DNA from: an uncultured Tabrizicola sp.
Lineage (GTDB): Bacteria > Pseudomonadota > Alphaproteobacteria > Rhodobacterales > Rhodobacteraceae
Length of the DNA: 5,316 nucleotides
NCBI GenBank assembly: GCA_937858255.1
Contig: CALLZQ010000215.1
Span: forward strand, 1-5,316
Direction: 5' to 3'
Position 1 is the first letter of the stretch. Each line of letters begins with the position of its first letter. The position numbers and the translations under genes were made by a program. The notes beneath the pieces were generated by a model, which was not told where the DNA came from, did not search any database, and was given only the letters and a program-made list of their open reading frames with translations. Below, piece after piece: positions 1-5,316 of this stretch.

Positions 1-162
1 CTGATCCTCACGCAGGTGCGCCTGCAGACGATCCACCTCGTCGCCGACACGCTCGGCGTCCCTCGCGAGCGCGCGCACACGATCATGGAGCGCGTCGGCT
101 ACACCGGCTCCGCGTGCATCCCGATGGCCCTCGACGACGCCATCGCGCGAGGCAAGGCGCCG
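1..162 (+). CDS. Ketoacyl-ACP synthase III (FabH-like) C-terminal fragment, cut at both ends
   Basis: An open frame starts at base 1 and resembles the C-terminal half of beta-ketoacyl-ACP synthase III, the thiolase-fold enzyme that condenses acyl-CoA with malonyl-ACP. Residues 4-54 align without gaps, from memory, to E. coli FabH from His244 onward. Shared positions include Leu18-Gly19, Arg31, Gly33, Ala38, Pro41, Ala43-Leu44-Asp45, Ala47 and Gly51. The best-preserved stretch is GYTGSACIPMALDDAI. By hand count 52 of 54 codons end in G or C, which supports + strand coding and differs from the rest of the window. The positions of catalytic His244 and Asn274 hold Thr4 and Tyr34, so this is a divergent homologue. 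Family resemblance stops at about base 162, before the usual C-terminal glycine-rich strand, and the continuing + frame (to 570) is antisense to the photolyase. It is probably DNA from another organism joined on during assembly. Confidence 0.6.
139..160. other. Probable chimeric join between FabH-like and photolyase sequence
   Basis: These roughly 22 bases fit both flanking proteins. On the + strand they encode AIARGKA, expected in the FabH C-terminal helix. On the - strand they encode RRLASRDG, expected in the photolyase after PQSGVV. Homology to FabH lies only to the left and homology to photolyase only to the right. Two unrelated genes meeting tail to tail inside their coding regions, over a shared stretch of about one assembly k-mer, is what a misassembly in a mixed sample would produce. 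A real recombination at microhomology is the alternative. Confidence 0.6.
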
Positions 163-555
163 TACGACACCGGATTGCGGCACCTCTCGCCAGCAGATCC
201 CCTGCGCCCGGGCCCAGGCCGCAACCCGCTGATCCCGGCCATAGGTCCAGAGGTTGCCGGTCTCTTCATGGCTGACGATGGTCTTGATCCGATGCTGGCG
301 GCACAGCCGGTCCAGCGTCGCCACCGCCTCGCCGACGCGCACCACCAGCGGCGCGCCCAAGGCGCGCAGTTGCAGCCGCAAGCCCTCTACCGCTTCGGCG
401 GTGAAGGCCCATTGCCGGGCCGAACTGTCGGGCTGTGCCCAATACTCCGGCTCGACCACATAAACCGGCAGCACCGCGCCAAGCCCGGCCGCGAGGCACA
501 GCGCCGGGTGATCCTGAACCCGCAGATCGCGTTTGAACCAGATAAGAACATTCAT
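139..555 (-). CDS. Photolyase/cryptochrome-family protein, N-terminal 139 residues, 3' part missing
   Basis: This encodes the N-terminal antenna-binding (alpha/beta) domain of a DNA photolyase/cryptochrome, a family that uses light and FAD to repair pyrimidine dimers or to signal. Residues 2-17 (NVLIWFKRDLRVQDHP) are the family's opening signature. Later landmarks are EPEYWAQPD (35-43), SARQWAF (45-51), SHEETGNLWTY (95-105) and PQSGVVRRLASRDG (126-139). The ATG at 555 starts exactly at the signature, and no alternative start in frame is better. No clear Shine-Dalgarno lies upstream. The FAD-binding helical domain, most of the protein at a usual length near 500 residues, is absent. After Gly139 the frame stays open to base 1 but no longer looks like photolyase, where a Trp normally follows. 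It is divergent from pepN. Which photolyase class it belongs to cannot be decided from this part alone. Confidence 0.85.
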
Positions 556-561
556 GGAACA

Positions 562-591
562 TTTATCTAGCGTCTGCGGCGGATTCGTAAA
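562..591 (-). promoter_or_regulatory. Possible promoter of the photolyase gene, with a very short or absent leader
   Basis: Reading the - strand, TTTACG (591-586, 4 of 6 matches to the -35 consensus) is followed after 18 bases by GATAAA (567-562, 4 of 6 to the -10). Transcription from it would begin about at the ATG at 555. That fits the lack of a Shine-Dalgarno and would make the message leaderless. The matches are weak and this is inference from spacing and base content only. Confidence 0.2.
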
Positions 592-606
592 GTGGGAACT
601 GTGGGA

Positions 607-626
607 CGCCACCGGTTGCGGTGGCG
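607..626. repeat. 8-bp perfect hairpin in the photolyase-pepN intergenic region
   Basis: CGCCACCG (607-614) and CGGTGGCG (619-626) are exact inverted repeats around a GTTG loop. The element lies 56 bases before the pepN start and has no T-tract on either strand, so it is not a standard terminator. It could be an operator or a structure in the pepN leader. Chance is also possible in such GC-rich DNA. Confidence 0.45.
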
Positions 627-647
627 GGATTGCGGGTCTAACGTCCG

Positions 648-659
648 GGCCGCGCGGCC
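648..659. repeat. 12-bp perfect palindrome upstream of the pepN ribosome binding site
   Basis: GGCCGCGCGGCC is an exact palindrome ending 13 bases before the AGGAGA of pepN. It could be a protein-binding site or could fold near the ribosome binding site. Short GC-only palindromes are common in genomes of this composition, so no function is claimed. Confidence 0.35.
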
Positions 660-672
660 TTTCCGCAGAGCC

Positions 673-678
673 AGGAGA
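673..678 (+). promoter_or_regulatory. Ribosome binding site of pepN
   Basis: AGGAGA sits four bases before the ATG at 683, a strong Shine-Dalgarno. It decides the start of pepN in favour of 683 over the in-frame ATG at 533, which would overlap the photolyase coding region and add 50 residues unlike the family. Confidence 0.8.
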
Positions 679-682
679 CGAG

Positions 683-3250
683 ATGCAAGACGCCAGCCCC
701 CAGACCGTTCATCTGTCGGACTATCAGCCGTTCACCCATATCGTACAGCAAGTCTCGCTGGTCTTCAGCCTCTCCCCGCAGGCGACAAGGGTTCAGGCCC
801 GGCTGTCGCTTGCGCCCAATCCCGCCCGCCCCGGCCGGCATGATCTGCGGCTGGACGGCGAGGGGCTGCGCCTGCTGTCCTGTACCGTCGCGGGGCGCGC
901 CGTCTCGGCGCAACCCGATGCCACGGGCCTGACGCTGGGCGCGCAGGATCTGCCCGAGGCGCCCTTCCTGCTGGAAACCGAGGTGGAAATCGCCCCCGAG
1001 TCCAATACCGCGCTGGAAGGGCTTTACATGTCGCGGGGCATGTACTGCACCCAATGCGAGGCCGAGGGCTTTCGCAAGATCACCTTTTATCCCGACCGCC
1101 CCGATGTGATGGCCCCGTTCAGGGTGCGGGTCGAGGGCAAGCTGCCGGTGTTGTTGTCAAACGGCAACCCGGTGGCGCAGGGAGATGGCTGGGCGGAATG
1201 GGATGACCCATGGCCAAAGCCTGCCTATCTGTTCGCCTTGGTCGCGGGTGATCTGGTGGCCCATTCGGCGCCCTTCCGCACCAGATCGGGCCGTGATGTC
1301 GCGCTGAACATCTGGGTCCGCAAGGGGGATGAGGACCGTTGCGCCTATGCGATGGACAGCCTGATCAGGTCGATGCGCTGGGATGAGCAGGTCTATGGCC
1401 GCGAATACGATCTGGACGTGTTCAACATCGTCGCGGTCGATGATTTCAACATGGGCGCCATGGAGAACAAGGGGCTGAACATCTTCAACTCCAAATTCGT
1501 GCTGGCCAGCCCGGAAACCGCGACCGACGACGATTTCGCCCGCATCGAGGCCATCATTGCGCATGAATATTTTCACAACTGGACCGGCAACCGCATCACC
1601 TGCCGCGACTGGTTTCAACTGTGCCTGAAAGAGGGGCTGACGGTCTTTCGCGATCAGCAGTTCTCGGGCGACATGCGGTCCCATGCGGTGAAACGTATCG
1701 AAGATGTGCTGATGCTGCGGGCGCGTCAGTTCCGCGAGGATCAGGGGCCGCTGGCCCATGCGGTGCGCCCCGAGAGCTATATCGAGATCAACAACTTTTA
1801 CACCGCCACGGTCTATGAAAAAGGCGCCGAGGTGATCGGCATGCTGAAGCGTCTGGTCGGGGATGAGGGCTATGCCCGTGCGTTGGATCTGTATTTCGAC
1901 CGCCATGACGGCGAGGCCGCGACGATCGAGGATTGGTTAAAGGTCTTTGAGGATGCCACGGGCCGCGATCTGGCCCAGTTCAAACGCTGGTACAGCGAGG
2001 CCGGGACACCGCGCCTGAAAGTCTCGGAAGAATGGGGCGGCGGCAGCCTGACCCTGCATTTTGAGCAGGAAAACCCCGCGACACCCGGGCAGGCGCAAAA
2101 GGGGGCCAAGCTGCTGCCGATTGCCGTCGGCCTGATTGGCCCGAATGGGGATGAGGTGCTGCCGACCACGGTGCTGGAGATGACCGGGGCGCGTCAGAGC
2201 TTTCGCTTTGACGGTCTGGGGGCGCGGCCCGTCGCCTCGATCCTGCGCGGGTTTTCGGCGCCAGTGGTGATGGAAAGGGATCTGACCCCCGCGGACCGCG
2301 CCTTCCTGCTGGCCCATGACACCGACCCTTTCAACAAATGGGAGGCCGGGCGGGCCCTGGCCAAGGATGTCTTGGCGCGCATGGTGGTCGAGGGCGCGGA
2401 TGTCGCGCCGATGTGGCTGGAGGCCATGGCGCAGGTTGCCTTTGACGGCAATCTGGACCCGGCGTTTCGCGCGCTCTGCCTGCGGCTGCCGTCCGAGGAT
2501 GACATGGCCCAGACCCTGCATGCGGCAGGCCATGTGCCAGATCCTGAGCGTATTCACATGGCCCGCCGGGCGATGGGCGATGCCTTGGCGCAGCGTTTGG
2601 GCAGCGGTCTGACGGGGCTTATGTCCGAGATGGCGGTCTCTGGGCCATTTACCCCGGATGCGGCCTCGGCTGGCAAGCGGGCCTTGGGCAATGCGGCACT
2701 TGGCCTGATCTCACGACTGGATGGCGGGGCGGCGGCCCATGCTGCCTGGACCAGGGCTGACAACATGACCGACAGGATCGGCGCCCTTTCGGCCCTGATC
2801 GACCTGGGGCAGGCCGAACGAGCACTGGCTGATTTCGCCGCGCAATTTGGCCAGGACGGCAATGTGATGGACAAGTGGTACATGTTGCAGATTGCCCTGG
2901 CTGCCCCGGACCGGGCGGTCGAGGTGGCGCTGCGTCTGACCGGCCTGCCGGGCTTTAACTGGAAAAACCCGAACCGGTTCAGGTCGGTCATTGGTGCCCT
3001 GTCGGCCAATCACGCCGCCTTTCACCGCGCCGATGGGGCAGGATATGCTTTCGTCGCCAACTGGCTGATGAAGCTGGACCCGCTGAACCCGCAAACCGCT
3101 GCCCGCATGTCCACCGCCTTTGAGACCTGGCGTCGCTATGATGCGGATCGTCAGGATCTTGTCGAGGAAAACCTGCGCCGCATTCTGGCCCAGCCGGGCC
3201 TTAGCCGCGATATGACCGAAATGGCCGGGCGGATGCTGGGTCAGGCTTAA
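683..3250 (+). CDS. pepN: Aminopeptidase N (M1 family zinc metallopeptidase)
   Basis: This 855-residue protein removes N-terminal residues from peptides in the cytosol and so completes protein turnover. The length is close to E. coli PepN (870). It has the full M1 active site: QCEAEGF at 124-130 (substrate amino-end binding Gln124 and Glu126), GAMEN at 258-262, zinc motif HEYFH at 294-298, the third zinc ligand Glu317 in LKEGLTVF, and Tyr378 in NNFYTATVYEKGAEV, matching the transition-state tyrosine. By analogy to E. coli PepN, an N-terminal beta domain precedes the catalytic domain, followed by a small beta-sandwich and a helical C-terminal domain from about residue 530 on. No signal peptide is seen. 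The start at 683 has AGGAGA four bases before it. The stop TAA at 3248-3250 overlaps the ATG of a small ORF. It is divergent from the photolyase and convergent with rlmJ, and reads as intact. Confidence 0.97.
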   Translation: MQDASPQTVHLSDYQPFTHIVQQVSLVFSLSPQATRVQARLSLAPNPARPGRHDLRLDGEGLRLLSCTVAGRAVSAQPDATGLTLGAQDLPEAPFLLETEVEIAPESNTALEGLYMSRGMYCTQCEAEGFRKITFYPDRPDVMAPFRVRVEGKLPVLLSNGNPVAQGDGWAEWDDPWPKPAYLFALVAGDLVAHSAPFRTRSGRDVALNIWVRKGDEDRCAYAMDSLIRSMRWDEQVYGREYDLDVFNIVAVDDFNMGAMENKGLNIFNSKFVLASPETATDDDFARIEAIIAHEYFHNWTGNRITCRDWFQLCLKEGLTVFRDQQFSGDMRSHAVKRIEDVLMLRARQFREDQGPLAHAVRPESYIEINNFYTATVYEKGAEVIGMLKRLVGDEGYARALDLYFDRHDGEAATIEDWLKVFEDATGRDLAQFKRWYSEAGTPRLKVSEEWGGGSLTLHFEQENPATPGQAQKGAKLLPIAVGLIGPNGDEVLPTTVLEMTGARQSFRFDGLGARPVASILRGFSAPVVMERDLTPADRAFLLAHDTDPFNKWEAGRALAKDVLARMVVEGADVAPMWLEAMAQVAFDGNLDPAFRALCLRLPSEDDMAQTLHAAGHVPDPERIHMARRAMGDALAQRLGSGLTGLMSEMAVSGPFTPDAASAGKRALGNAALGLISRLDGGAAAHAAWTRADNMTDRIGALSALIDLGQAERALADFAAQFGQDGNVMDKWYMLQIALAAPDRAVEVALRLTGLPGFNWKNPNRFRSVIGALSANHAAFHRADGAGYAFVANWLMKLDPLNPQTAARMSTAFETWRRYDADRQDLVEENLRRILAQPGLSRDMTEMAGRMLGQA

Positions 3251-3396
3251 TGGCTGCCAAAGGCTTCGGCTTGTCGCCTCTGATGCAAGTCCCTGACGAT
3301 CTGGCCCAAACTGGCCGAGGCGGAAAGATCAGCGACCGGCAACGAGAGGCGTTGCAGGACATTTCGCGAGCCTTCGGGATGAAATAGAGCGGTCAC
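3247..3396 (-). CDS. Candidate 49-residue small ORF overlapping the rlmJ stop
   Basis: On the - strand a GTG at 3396 overlaps the TGA of rlmJ (GTGA), a common coupling arrangement, and the frame runs to a TAA at 3249-3247 that itself overlaps the end of pepN. The product is leucine-rich with a likely helix in SLGQIVRDLHQRRQAEAF. I recognise no family. No Shine-Dalgarno is visible before the GTG, and several codons uncommon in GC-rich genomes occur (CTA, AGG, CGA). It covers the + strand candidate at 3250-3387 almost completely. If real it would be translated with rlmJ. It could equally be noncoding spacer between convergent genes. Confidence 0.3.
   Translation of the reverse strand: MTALFHPEGSRNVLQRLSLPVADLSASASLGQIVRDLHQRRQAEAFGSH
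3250..3387 (+). CDS. Candidate 45-residue small ORF overlapping the pepN stop
   Basis: The ATG at 3250-3252 overlaps the TAA of pepN (TAATG), an arrangement typical of translational coupling, with a weak AGG a few bases upstream. The product begins MAAKGFGLSPLMQ and ends with a polar, probably helical DRQREALQDISRAFGMK. I recognise no family, signal peptide or membrane segment. By hand count, GC at codon positions 1, 2 and 3 is about 64, 47 and 67 percent. The low middle position suits coding in this phase, but the third position lacks the G/C bias usual for genes in this group. An antiparallel ORF (3396-3247) occupies the same bases in the same codon phase, so at most one is likely to be real. 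Confidence 0.3.
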   Translation: MAAKGFGLSPLMQVPDDLAQTGRGGKISDRQREALQDISRAFGMK

Positions 3397-4169
3397 AAGG
3401 ACCGGAACCGGGCGGTCAGCCGTTTCGCCTCATCCGCGATCCCGAAGGGCGGGTTGATCACGAACATCCCCGAGCCGGTCATGCGATGACCCTCGCGGGC
3501 GGGGGGGAAAGTGACCTCATGCACCAGTGCTTCGGGGTGGTTGGCCCGCAGGGCGCGGATCATCGGCAGATGTGGCGCGGCGGTCAGGATGGGATACCAC
3601 AATGCAATAATGCCCACATTCCATTTGCGGGCGATCTGGCCGATCACCTTGGGCAGGACCTCGTAATCGGTCTTGATCTCATAGCTGGGGTCGATCAGCA
3701 GCATTCCCCGGCGCGGTGTTGGCGGGCAGATCGAGACGGCCTTGGCCAGCCCTTCTTCTGCATGGACATGCGCCCCGAAGGGGGCCACGGCATAGTCCAG
3801 CGCGGCGCGTTCCTGCGGATGCAGTTCGCACAGATGAATGGTGTCGCTTTCCCGCAAGAGATGCCCGGCGATCAGCGGGCTGCCCGGGTAGGCGTTCTGG
3901 CCCCGCTCTGCCCGGGTCTGCCGCAGGGCGCGGCTATAGGGATGATCGGCCGGAAACCAGCCCTCGGCCAAGGCAATGCCCTTGGCTGCCTCGCCGGTCT
4001 TCACCGCCTCGGGCGCGCCAAGGTCGTAAAGTCCCCGCCCCGCATGGCTTTCCATATAGGTCAGCGGCTTGTCCTTGCGCGTCAGGTAGTCGAGCGACCA
4101 GGCCAGCAGCGCATGTTTGTGGACATCGGCCAGATTCCCGGCGTGATAGAGATGTTGGTATGACAGCAT
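3393..4169 (-). CDS. rlmJ: 23S rRNA (adenine2030-N6)-methyltransferase RlmJ
   Basis: RlmJ uses S-adenosylmethionine to methylate N6 of A2030 in 23S rRNA. The 258-residue product shows the family in order: MLSYQHLYHAGNLADVHKHA at 1-20 (RNA-binding N-terminus), the SAM-site region THAG-like SHAGRGLYDLG at 41-51, YPGSPLIAGHLLR at 94-106, ELHPQE at 115-120, motif IV DPSYEIKTDYE at 160-170, ALWYPI at 189-194 and the C-terminal GSGMFVINPPFG at 232-243. Motif IV reads DPSY where E. coli has DPPY. Asp160 and Tyr163 are kept, so activity is expected. E. coli RlmJ is about 280 residues, and the shorter C-terminus here looks natural. The ATG at 4169 gives the family N-terminus exactly, with only a weak AGG upstream. 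It lies 82 bases downstream of the globin on the same strand and converges on pepN. Confidence 0.95.
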   Translation of the reverse strand: MLSYQHLYHAGNLADVHKHALLAWSLDYLTRKDKPLTYMESHAGRGLYDLGAPEAVKTGEAAKGIALAEGWFPADHPYSRALRQTRAERGQNAYPGSPLIAGHLLRESDTIHLCELHPQERAALDYAVAPFGAHVHAEEGLAKAVSICPPTPRRGMLLIDPSYEIKTDYEVLPKVIGQIARKWNVGIIALWYPILTAAPHLPMIRALRANHPEALVHEVTFPPAREGHRMTGSGMFVINPPFGIADEAKRLTARFRSL

Positions 4170-4251
4170 GCCTGCGGTGTAGACCGAAATGCCGCGCCCG
4201 GAAAGGGGAGGCTTGGGGCTTCCTGTACCCGGGCGCCCTCAGCCAGAGGCA
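4170..4251. other. Globin-rlmJ intergenic spacer
   Basis: These 82 bases separate the globin stop from the rlmJ start, both on the - strand. I see an 8-bp GGGCGCCC palindrome (4232-4239) and purine-rich runs around 4201-4219, but no stem with a T-tract and no convincing promoter. Read-through from the globin into rlmJ is possible. Confidence 0.4.
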
Positions 4252-4662
4252 TCAATGCGTTTTTGCCGCGCCCTGCATGACCTGCGACAGCAGATCATAG
4301 CATGCCTGCCATGCCTCGCGCTCGGCAGCCGTCAGCGCATCGCCCCGTGTCTTGGTGATGGCCAGTAACAGCGCGCTTCCCACCGCAGCATATTGCTGGG
4401 CATCGACCTGATAGGCGCGGTGATGAACCCCCAGCTTTTCGACAACGGGGATGATGACCGCCGGATATTTCAACCCGTTGACGGCATAAGTCAGGGTTTG
4501 CAGCAACTTGGTCCGCTGCTCTTGCATCGACTCGGGGAATTTGTCGCGAAGATCGGGCGCGCGTTCAAAAAGCTCTTCGTAGAAAGTTGCCACAAGATGC
4601 GAGGCGCGCGGCCCCATGGCATTGAACGAAGATTGGACAAGATCGACTTGTTCGGGTGTCAT
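4252..4662 (-). CDS. Single-domain globin (Vitreoscilla-type/flavohaemoglobin-like)
   Basis: This is a 136-residue haem protein of the family that includes Vitreoscilla haemoglobin and the globin domain of flavohaemoglobin Hmp. It should bind O2 or NO in the cytoplasm. Visible landmarks are FYEELFERAPDLRDKFP at 27-43, with Tyr28 at the B10 distal position, a Gln in MQEQR (46-50) for the E7 region, VEKLGVHHRAYQV at 74-86, with His81 aligning to the proximal haem ligand (E. coli Hmp His85), YAAVGSALL at 91-99 (Tyr91 matching Hmp Tyr95), and the H helix with AWQACYDLL. There is no FAD or NAD reductase domain, so reduction must come from another protein. The ATG at 4662 is chosen because globin similarity begins there and GAAGGGG lies six bases before it. 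The frame continues upstream to 4824 without globin character. Roles could be NO detoxification, oxygen supply or redox sensing. Confidence 0.88.
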   Translation of the reverse strand: MTPEQVDLVQSSFNAMGPRASHLVATFYEELFERAPDLRDKFPESMQEQRTKLLQTLTYAVNGLKYPAVIIPVVEKLGVHHRAYQVDAQQYAAVGSALLLAITKTRGDALTAAEREAWQACYDLLSQVMQGAAKTH

Positions 4663-4668
4663 CGGCAG

Positions 4669-4675
4669 CCCCTTC
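4669..4675 (-). promoter_or_regulatory. Ribosome binding site of the globin gene
   Basis: GAAGGGG on the - strand ends six bases before the ATG at 4662. It supports that start over the in-frame ATG at 4824, which would lie inside the pyrG-globin spacer hairpin. Confidence 0.65.
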
Positions 4676-4728
4676 AATTTCCTTGCCGCCAGCGTTTCAC
4701 CTCTGTCGCCAATGGTCCAAGGCGAATT

Positions 4729-4741
4729 CGGATCTGATCCG
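4729..4741. repeat. 13-bp inverted repeat upstream of the globin, possible operator
   Basis: CGGATC and GATCCG are exact inverted repeats around a single T. The centre lies 73 bases upstream of the globin start. It directly abuts a second inverted repeat at 4741-4759. I cannot match it to a known regulator site. Confidence 0.35.
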
Positions 4742-4759
4742 GGGAAATCGGTGTTCCCC
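4741..4759. repeat. Inverted repeat GGGGAA-N7-TTCCCC upstream of the globin
   Basis: GGGGAA (4741-4746) and TTCCCC (4754-4759) are exact inverted repeats with a 7-base spacer, 79-97 bases before the globin ATG. On the - strand TTGACC, a good -35 match, lies immediately upstream, but no matching -10 at 17 bases follows. The pair of adjacent repeats suggests a regulatory region. Chance cannot be excluded. Confidence 0.35.
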
Positions 4760-4790
4760 TTGCGGTCAAAGGGGGTAGGGCCGCAGAAAT

Positions 4791-4824
4791 TTGCCCGCCA
4801 CCATACCAATTGGGGGGCGGGCAA
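4791..4824 (-). terminator. Hairpin downstream of pyrG, probable terminator
   Basis: TTGCCCGCC and GGCGGGCAA form an exact 9-bp stem, continued inside by CC/GG after one mismatch, around a loop containing CCAATTGG. It begins 24 bases after the pyrG stop on the - strand. The bases after the stem are AAATTTCT, so only a short T run is present and termination may be partial. The position between pyrG and the globin supports separate transcription of the two. Confidence 0.45.
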
Positions 4825-4848
4825 TACGATTGGCGCCTTTTGCGCGGG

Positions 4849-5316
4849 TCACACCAGCCGGCTGGTTTCCACCGCCGCGCGGACGAAATCAGCAAACAAC
4901 GGATGCGGCTCGAAAGGTTTCGATTTCAGTTCGGGGTGGAACTGGACGCCGATGAACCATGGGTGGTCCTTGACCTCGACGATTTCCGGCAGGCGGCCAT
5001 CGGGGGACATGCCTGAGAAGATCAGGCCGCATTTTTCCAACTGCTCGCGGTACTGGATGTCCACCTCATAGCGGTGGCGGTGGCGTTCTTCGATGATGGG
5101 GGAGCCGTAGATGCGGGCCACGGCCGAGCCATCCTTGAGGTTGGCGGTATAGGCGCCCAGGCGCATGGTGCCGCCCTTGTCATCGGTGGATTTGCGGCGG
5201 ACGGTGTGGTTGCCCTGCACCCATTCCTTGAGGTGGTAGACGATGGGGGTAAAGCGGCGGGGGGCGGGCGCCGGGGGGAAAACCTTCGAGACTGCGGTTT
5301 GGAGGGCGGCCGGGGT
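4849..5316 (-). CDS. pyrG: CTP synthase, C-terminal 155 residues (5' part outside the window)
   Basis: CTP synthase makes CTP from UTP, ATP and glutamine. This fragment is the end of its class I glutamine amidotransferase domain. Diagnostic stretches are [44 protein letters not shown] and [18 protein letters not shown]. The His and Glu of QFHPE are the catalytic pair (E. coli His515 and Glu517). The nucleophilic Cys lies upstream, off the window. The C-terminal [19 protein letters not shown] is typical of Rhodobacterales and the TGA at 4851-4849 is a natural stop. The first 25 or so residues encoded near the edge (5316 to about 5242) keep the frame but match the family poorly: where S-S/T-E-F-G-P is expected, VSKVFPP is found. 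Base errors at a contig end are likely there. Confidence 0.96.
   Translation of the reverse strand, partial: TPAALQTAVSKVFPPAPAPRRFTPIVYHLKEWVQGNHTVRRKSTDDKGGTMRLGAYTANLKDGSAVARIYGSPIIEERHRHRYEVDIQYREQLEKCGLIFSGMSPDGRLPEIVEVKDHPWFIGVQFHPELKSKPFEPHPLFADFVRAAVETSRLV

Noticed and set aside
1..138. Continuation of the photolyase - strand frame to the window edge
   Set aside because: The frame stays open but photolyase similarity ends at Gly139, and base usage in 1-138 fits + strand coding much better.
16..570. Long + strand ORF covering the left end
   Set aside because: Only the first 162 bases look like protein coding on this strand; the rest is antisense to the clear photolyase N-terminus.
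568..590. RpoE-type promoter for the photolyase, as reported for phrA in Rhodobacter sphaeroides
   Set aside because: GAATCC matches the TGATCC-like -35 only partly and no convincing -10 of that class follows at the right distance.
533..682. 50-residue N-terminal extension of pepN from the ATG at 533
   Set aside because: The extension lacks family similarity, overlaps the divergent gene, and the ATG at 683 has a strong ribosome binding site.
1157..1906. 249-codon ORF antisense to pepN
   Set aside because: It lies wholly inside the conserved catalytic region of pepN; long antisense ORFs are common in GC-rich genes.
1937..2557. 206-codon ORF antisense to pepN
   Set aside because: Same reason: a shadow of a well-supported gene, with no recognisable protein features.
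3391..3414. Short GGTC/GACC and GACCG/CGGTC hairpins at the end of rlmJ as a terminator
   Set aside because: Stems are only 4-5 bp, with no T-tract on either strand.
3486..4163. 225-codon + strand ORF across rlmJ
   Set aside because: It is antisense to an intact, recognisable RlmJ and shows no family features of its own.
4663..4824. 54-residue N-terminal extension of the globin
   Set aside because: It begins inside the hairpin after pyrG and has no globin character; the start at 4662 has a good ribosome binding site.
1..5316. A new defence, toxin-antitoxin, CRISPR or mobile-element system
   Set aside because: No direct-repeat array, transposase, terminal repeats, tRNA or cluster of unknown genes is visible; every large gene belongs to a known family.

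Overview
The window looks like one short contig from an alphaproteobacterium of the Rhodobacter/Paracoccus group, with a foreign scrap at its left end. The assignment rests on the GC-rich codon use and on the look of the CTP synthase, aminopeptidase N and photolyase proteins, recognised from memory rather than by search. Gene content is mostly housekeeping, and I see no mobile element, CRISPR array, tRNA, rRNA or new multi-gene system.

Layout, left to right. Positions 1 to about 162 read on the + strand as the C-terminal part of a ketoacyl-ACP synthase III (FabH-like) protein with very strong G/C third-position bias. From about 139 to 555 the - strand carries the first 139 residues of a photolyase/cryptochrome-family protein. 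The two meet head-on and share about 22 bases, which looks like a chimeric join rather than a natural arrangement. A 127-base divergent intergenic region (556-682) holds an 8-bp hairpin, a 12-bp palindrome and the ribosome binding site of pepN. The complete pepN (683-3250, +) encodes a cytosolic zinc aminopeptidase. Positions 3251-3392 hold two antiparallel small ORFs, each overlapping the end of its neighbour. The - strand then carries rlmJ (4169-3393, a 23S rRNA adenine methyltransferase), a single-domain globin (4662-4252) and the C-terminal 155 residues of pyrG (5316-4849, CTP synthase).

Functionally the genes are a loose set: DNA photorepair, peptide turnover, ribosome modification, haem-based O2/NO chemistry and CTP synthesis. 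pyrG, the globin and rlmJ point the same way, and a hairpin after pyrG probably separates it from the globin. The globin and rlmJ are 82 bases apart and could be co-transcribed. The points most worth checking are the join near position 150, the odd residues in the FabH-like fragment, the small ORFs between pepN and rlmJ, the paired inverted repeats upstream of the globin, and the poorly conserved, G-run-rich last 75 bases inside pyrG.
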